Source: Woeseiaceae bacterium
Lineage (GTDB): Bacteria; Pseudomonadota; Gammaproteobacteria; Steroidobacterales; Woeseiaceae
Reading direction: 5' to 3'
Length of the DNA stretch: 5,973 bases
Assembly: GCA_022866645.1 (NCBI GenBank)
Contig: JALHUQ010000457.1
Span: forward strand, 1-5,973
Below the pieces are notes generated by a model, which saw only the letters and a program-made list of their open reading frames with translations, did not search any database and was not told the origin of the DNA. Below are positions 4,108 to 5,973 of the stretch, in pieces. How positions within the stretch are numbered: position 1 is the stretch's first letter; each line of letters starts with the position of its first letter. A program made the position numbers and the translations under genes.

Positions 4108-5973
4108 ATGACTTTGATCCAAAAAACTTTTTTCGCGACTATTTTTCTTTTCCTGGCCGCGGCCGCGGGGGCTGCCGATGATCGCCCCGCTCCGCCACGG
4201 GAGGTCTTTCATTTCGTCGTCAATGATGGCGGCGACGCGCTGGAAATTGACTGGGCAGTCGAAGACGGCGCCTATATGTACCGCGACGAATTCAAGTTCG
4301 CGGTCAACGACGCTGCTATCGTGCTTGGTGAGACCAAACTGCCTGACGGCGAGGTACACAACGACGAATATTTTGGCGAGCAGGTCGTTTATCGCGGCAA
4401 TTTCTACGTACGCATCCCGTATACCATCGAGGGCGCCAAGCCGGCTTCGCTCGAACTGACGATCGACAGCCGTGGCTGTCTCGACTCGGGCTATTGCTAC
4501 ATGCCGCAAAGCTGGATTGAGACCGTCAAGCTCAAGAAGGCGGGAAGCGAAAAGAAACTGAGTCTCGCCAGCCTCTCCGGCAATTCAATCGAAGATGCAT
4601 TGCCCGCTGATGAGGTGTTCATTCCGGATGCATTTGCAGTCGATGGCAACACCATCGAATTGGGAATTCGGCTGCTACCGGATTACTACTTGTACAAGAG
4701 CAAGATCTCAGTTCGCTCGCTGAACGACAATGCAAAGGCCGGACAGCTGGATTTGCCGAAGGGCAAAGTGAAAACGGACGAGTGGCTGGGCGAGCAGGAA
4801 GTCTATTTTGACGAAGTCTTCGGCAAGCTTGCCATTGCACGTGCAACACCCGAGGCGATGGATCTCGATATCGAACTCAACTATCAGGGCTGCAAGGTTG
4901 ACGGTATTTGCTATTTGCCGGTGAGCAAGGTGTTAACCGTGAGCCTTCCGGCGGCAACAACGACCACAGATCTTTCCAAGATCCCCGATCCGAACCTGCC
5001 TGTATCCGAGCAGGCACGACTCGCACAAATTATTACGGGCTCCAGTATATGGGTCGCCGCGGGTCTGTTTTTCCTCGCGGGTCTCGGGCTTGCCTTTACA
5101 CCCTGTGTATTGCCAATGGTGCCAATACTCTCAGGCATTATTGCGGGTGACGGTGACAACGTTAGCTCGATGCGCGGCTTTACGCTGGCGCTTAGCTACG
5201 TGATGGGCATGGCAATCGTCTACACCGGAGCCGGCATCGCCGCCGCCGCGCTCGGCCTGCAATTGCAGGCCACCTTCAATCAGCCGTGGATACTGGTGTT
5301 GTTCGCCGGACTGTTTGTATTTCTCGCACTCGGTATGTTTGGCGCTTACGACTTGCAAATGCCCAGTAGCATTCAGAGTAAGTTATCTGGCGTCAGCGGA
5401 AACCAGAAAAGTGGCACGATGATCGGCGCATTCGTGATGGGCGCATTGTCCTCTCTGATCGTGACCGCCTGCGTTGCACCTGCGTTGATCGCCGCTCTCA
5501 CTGTCATCGCTCAAACAGGCGACATGCTGCGTGGAGGAAGTGCGCTGTTTGCGATGAGTCTTGGCATGGGCGCCCCACTACTCGCGGTAGGCGCCGCACA
5601 AGGGAAACTACTGCCCAAAGCTGGCGGGTGGATGGTCGCCGTCAAAAATGCCTTTGGCTTCATGATGCTGGGACTCGCGATCTGGATGCTGTCGCGGATC
5701 TTGCCGGGAGCGCTAACGATGCTGCTATGGGCAATCCTTATTTTTATGAGTGGTGTTTTCCTGGGCGGGCTCACGACGCTGACGAGCGAATCCGGCGTAA
5801 AACAAAAACTCGGCAAAGGCTTTGGATTTCTTGCCATCATCTACGGCGTCATCTTGCTGCTCGGCTCGCTGACCGGTGGCAGCAATCCGCTGCAACCGCT
5901 GGCGAGCGTTAACGTCGGCAGCAGTACCGCTGTCGCGGAGGCCGAGCACGAATTGCCGTTTCAACGCATCAAA
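4108..5973 (+). CDS. dsbD: DsbD-type thiol:disulfide interchange protein, duplicated N-terminal domain, C-terminus cut off
   Basis: DsbD carries electrons from cytoplasmic thioredoxin across the inner membrane to periplasmic disulfide isomerases and cytochrome c maturation partners. The first 622 residues are visible. A signal peptide (K6, then a Phe/Leu/Ala-rich core, cleavage near AGA-AD at 22/23) is followed by two DsbD-alpha domains: about 32-142 with C124 and C130 in RGCLDSGYCY, and about 168-280 with C262 and C268 in QGCKVDGICY. The DsbD-beta membrane domain (about 311-590, some eight hydrophobic segments) has C333 in FTPCVLPMVP and C455 in VTACVAPAL, the intramembrane redox pair. The sequence ends at LPFQRIK, where the DsbD-gamma thioredoxin domain with its CxxC should begin; this is the window edge, not a broken gene. 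ATG 4108 is the first possible start, since an in-frame TAA lies at 4090-4092; its ribosome site is weak. The gene is divergent from groES. Assignment to DsbD is firm; the double alpha domain is unlike E. coli DsbD. Confidence 0.96.
   Translation, partial: MTLIQKTFFATIFLFLAAAAGAADDRPAPPREVFHFVVNDGGDALEIDWAVEDGAYMYRDEFKFAVNDAAIVLGETKLPDGEVHNDEYFGEQVVYRGNFYVRIPYTIEGAKPASLELTIDSRGCLDSGYCYMPQSWIETVKLKKAGSEKKLSLASLSGNSIEDALPADEVFIPDAFAVDGNTIELGIRLLPDYYLYKSKISVRSLNDNAKAGQLDLPKGKVKTDEWLGEQEVYFDEVFGKLAIARATPEAMDLDIELNYQGCKVDGICYLPVSKVLTVSLPAATTTTDLSKIPDPNLPVSEQARLAQIITGSSIWVAAGLFFLAGLGLAFTPCVLPMVPILSGIIAGDGDNVSSMRGFTLALSYVMGMAIVYTGAGIAAAALGLQLQATFNQPWILVLFAGLFVFLALGMFGAYDLQMPSSIQSKLSGVSGNQKSGTMIGAFVMGALSSLIVTACVAPALIAALTVIAQTGDMLRGGSALFAMSLGMGAPLLAVGAAQGKLLPKAGGWMVAVKNAFGFMMLGLAIWMLSRILPGALTMLLWAILIFMSGVFLGGLTTLTSESGVKQKLGKGFGFLAIIYGVILLLGSLTGGSNPLQPLASVNVGSSTAVAEAEHELPFQRIK

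Noticed and set aside
4072..4509. Minus-strand open frame of 145 codons at the start of the dsbD-type gene
   Set aside because: It overlaps the DsbD signal peptide and first alpha domain, whose redox Cys pair and domain order are convincing. The antisense product resembles nothing I know.
5800..5973. Possible truncation of the DsbD-type gene
   Set aside because: The frame is open to the last base and stops only because the window ends, exactly where the thioredoxin domain would begin.

Overview
The window looks like chromosomal DNA of a gammaproteobacterium of moderate to high G+C content. The basis is a GroES/GroEL pair very close in length and residue numbering to the E. coli proteins, a three-module DsbD-type reductase encoded divergently from groES, and a MetA-family homoserine acyltransferase next to a trans-sulfuration enzyme. 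A CIRCE-like palindrome at groESL points to a lineage that uses HrcA control, unlike the enteric bacteria. I cannot place the genus. I see no mobile element, tRNA, rRNA or CRISPR array, and no gene-free stretch longer than about 230 bases.

Layout. Bases 1-631 (minus) hold the N-terminal 210 residues of a PLP-dependent Cys/Met-metabolism enzyme that runs off the left edge. Bases 739-1806 (minus) hold a complete MetA-family acyltransferase, transcribed towards the PLP gene. The two probably act in sequence: one activates homoserine (or serine) as an O-acyl ester, the other replaces the ester with a sulfur nucleophile. Bases 1807-1930 contain the leader of the acyltransferase gene and a strong intrinsic terminator for groESL. 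Bases 1931-3878 (minus) are the groES-groEL operon. Bases 3879-4107 are a divergent control region with the groESL promoter, the CIRCE-like operator and a weaker candidate promoter for the rightward gene. Bases 4108-5973 (plus) encode the first 622 residues of a DsbD-type transmembrane thiol:disulfide interchange protein, cut off just before its expected C-terminal thioredoxin domain.

Most of the window is housekeeping. The points worth a second look are: (1) the DsbD has two tandem N-terminal alpha domains, each with its own Cys pair; (2) the CIRCE-like operator has long perfect arms (13 bp) but an 8-base spacer instead of the canonical 9, and it overlaps the -10 element; (3) the MetA-family protein has Ala where the succinyl/acetyl specificity residue is normally Gly or Glu, and carries a C-terminal insert; (4) the PLP enzyme has an unusual sequence after its Schiff-base lysine. 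I found no clearly new multi-gene system.
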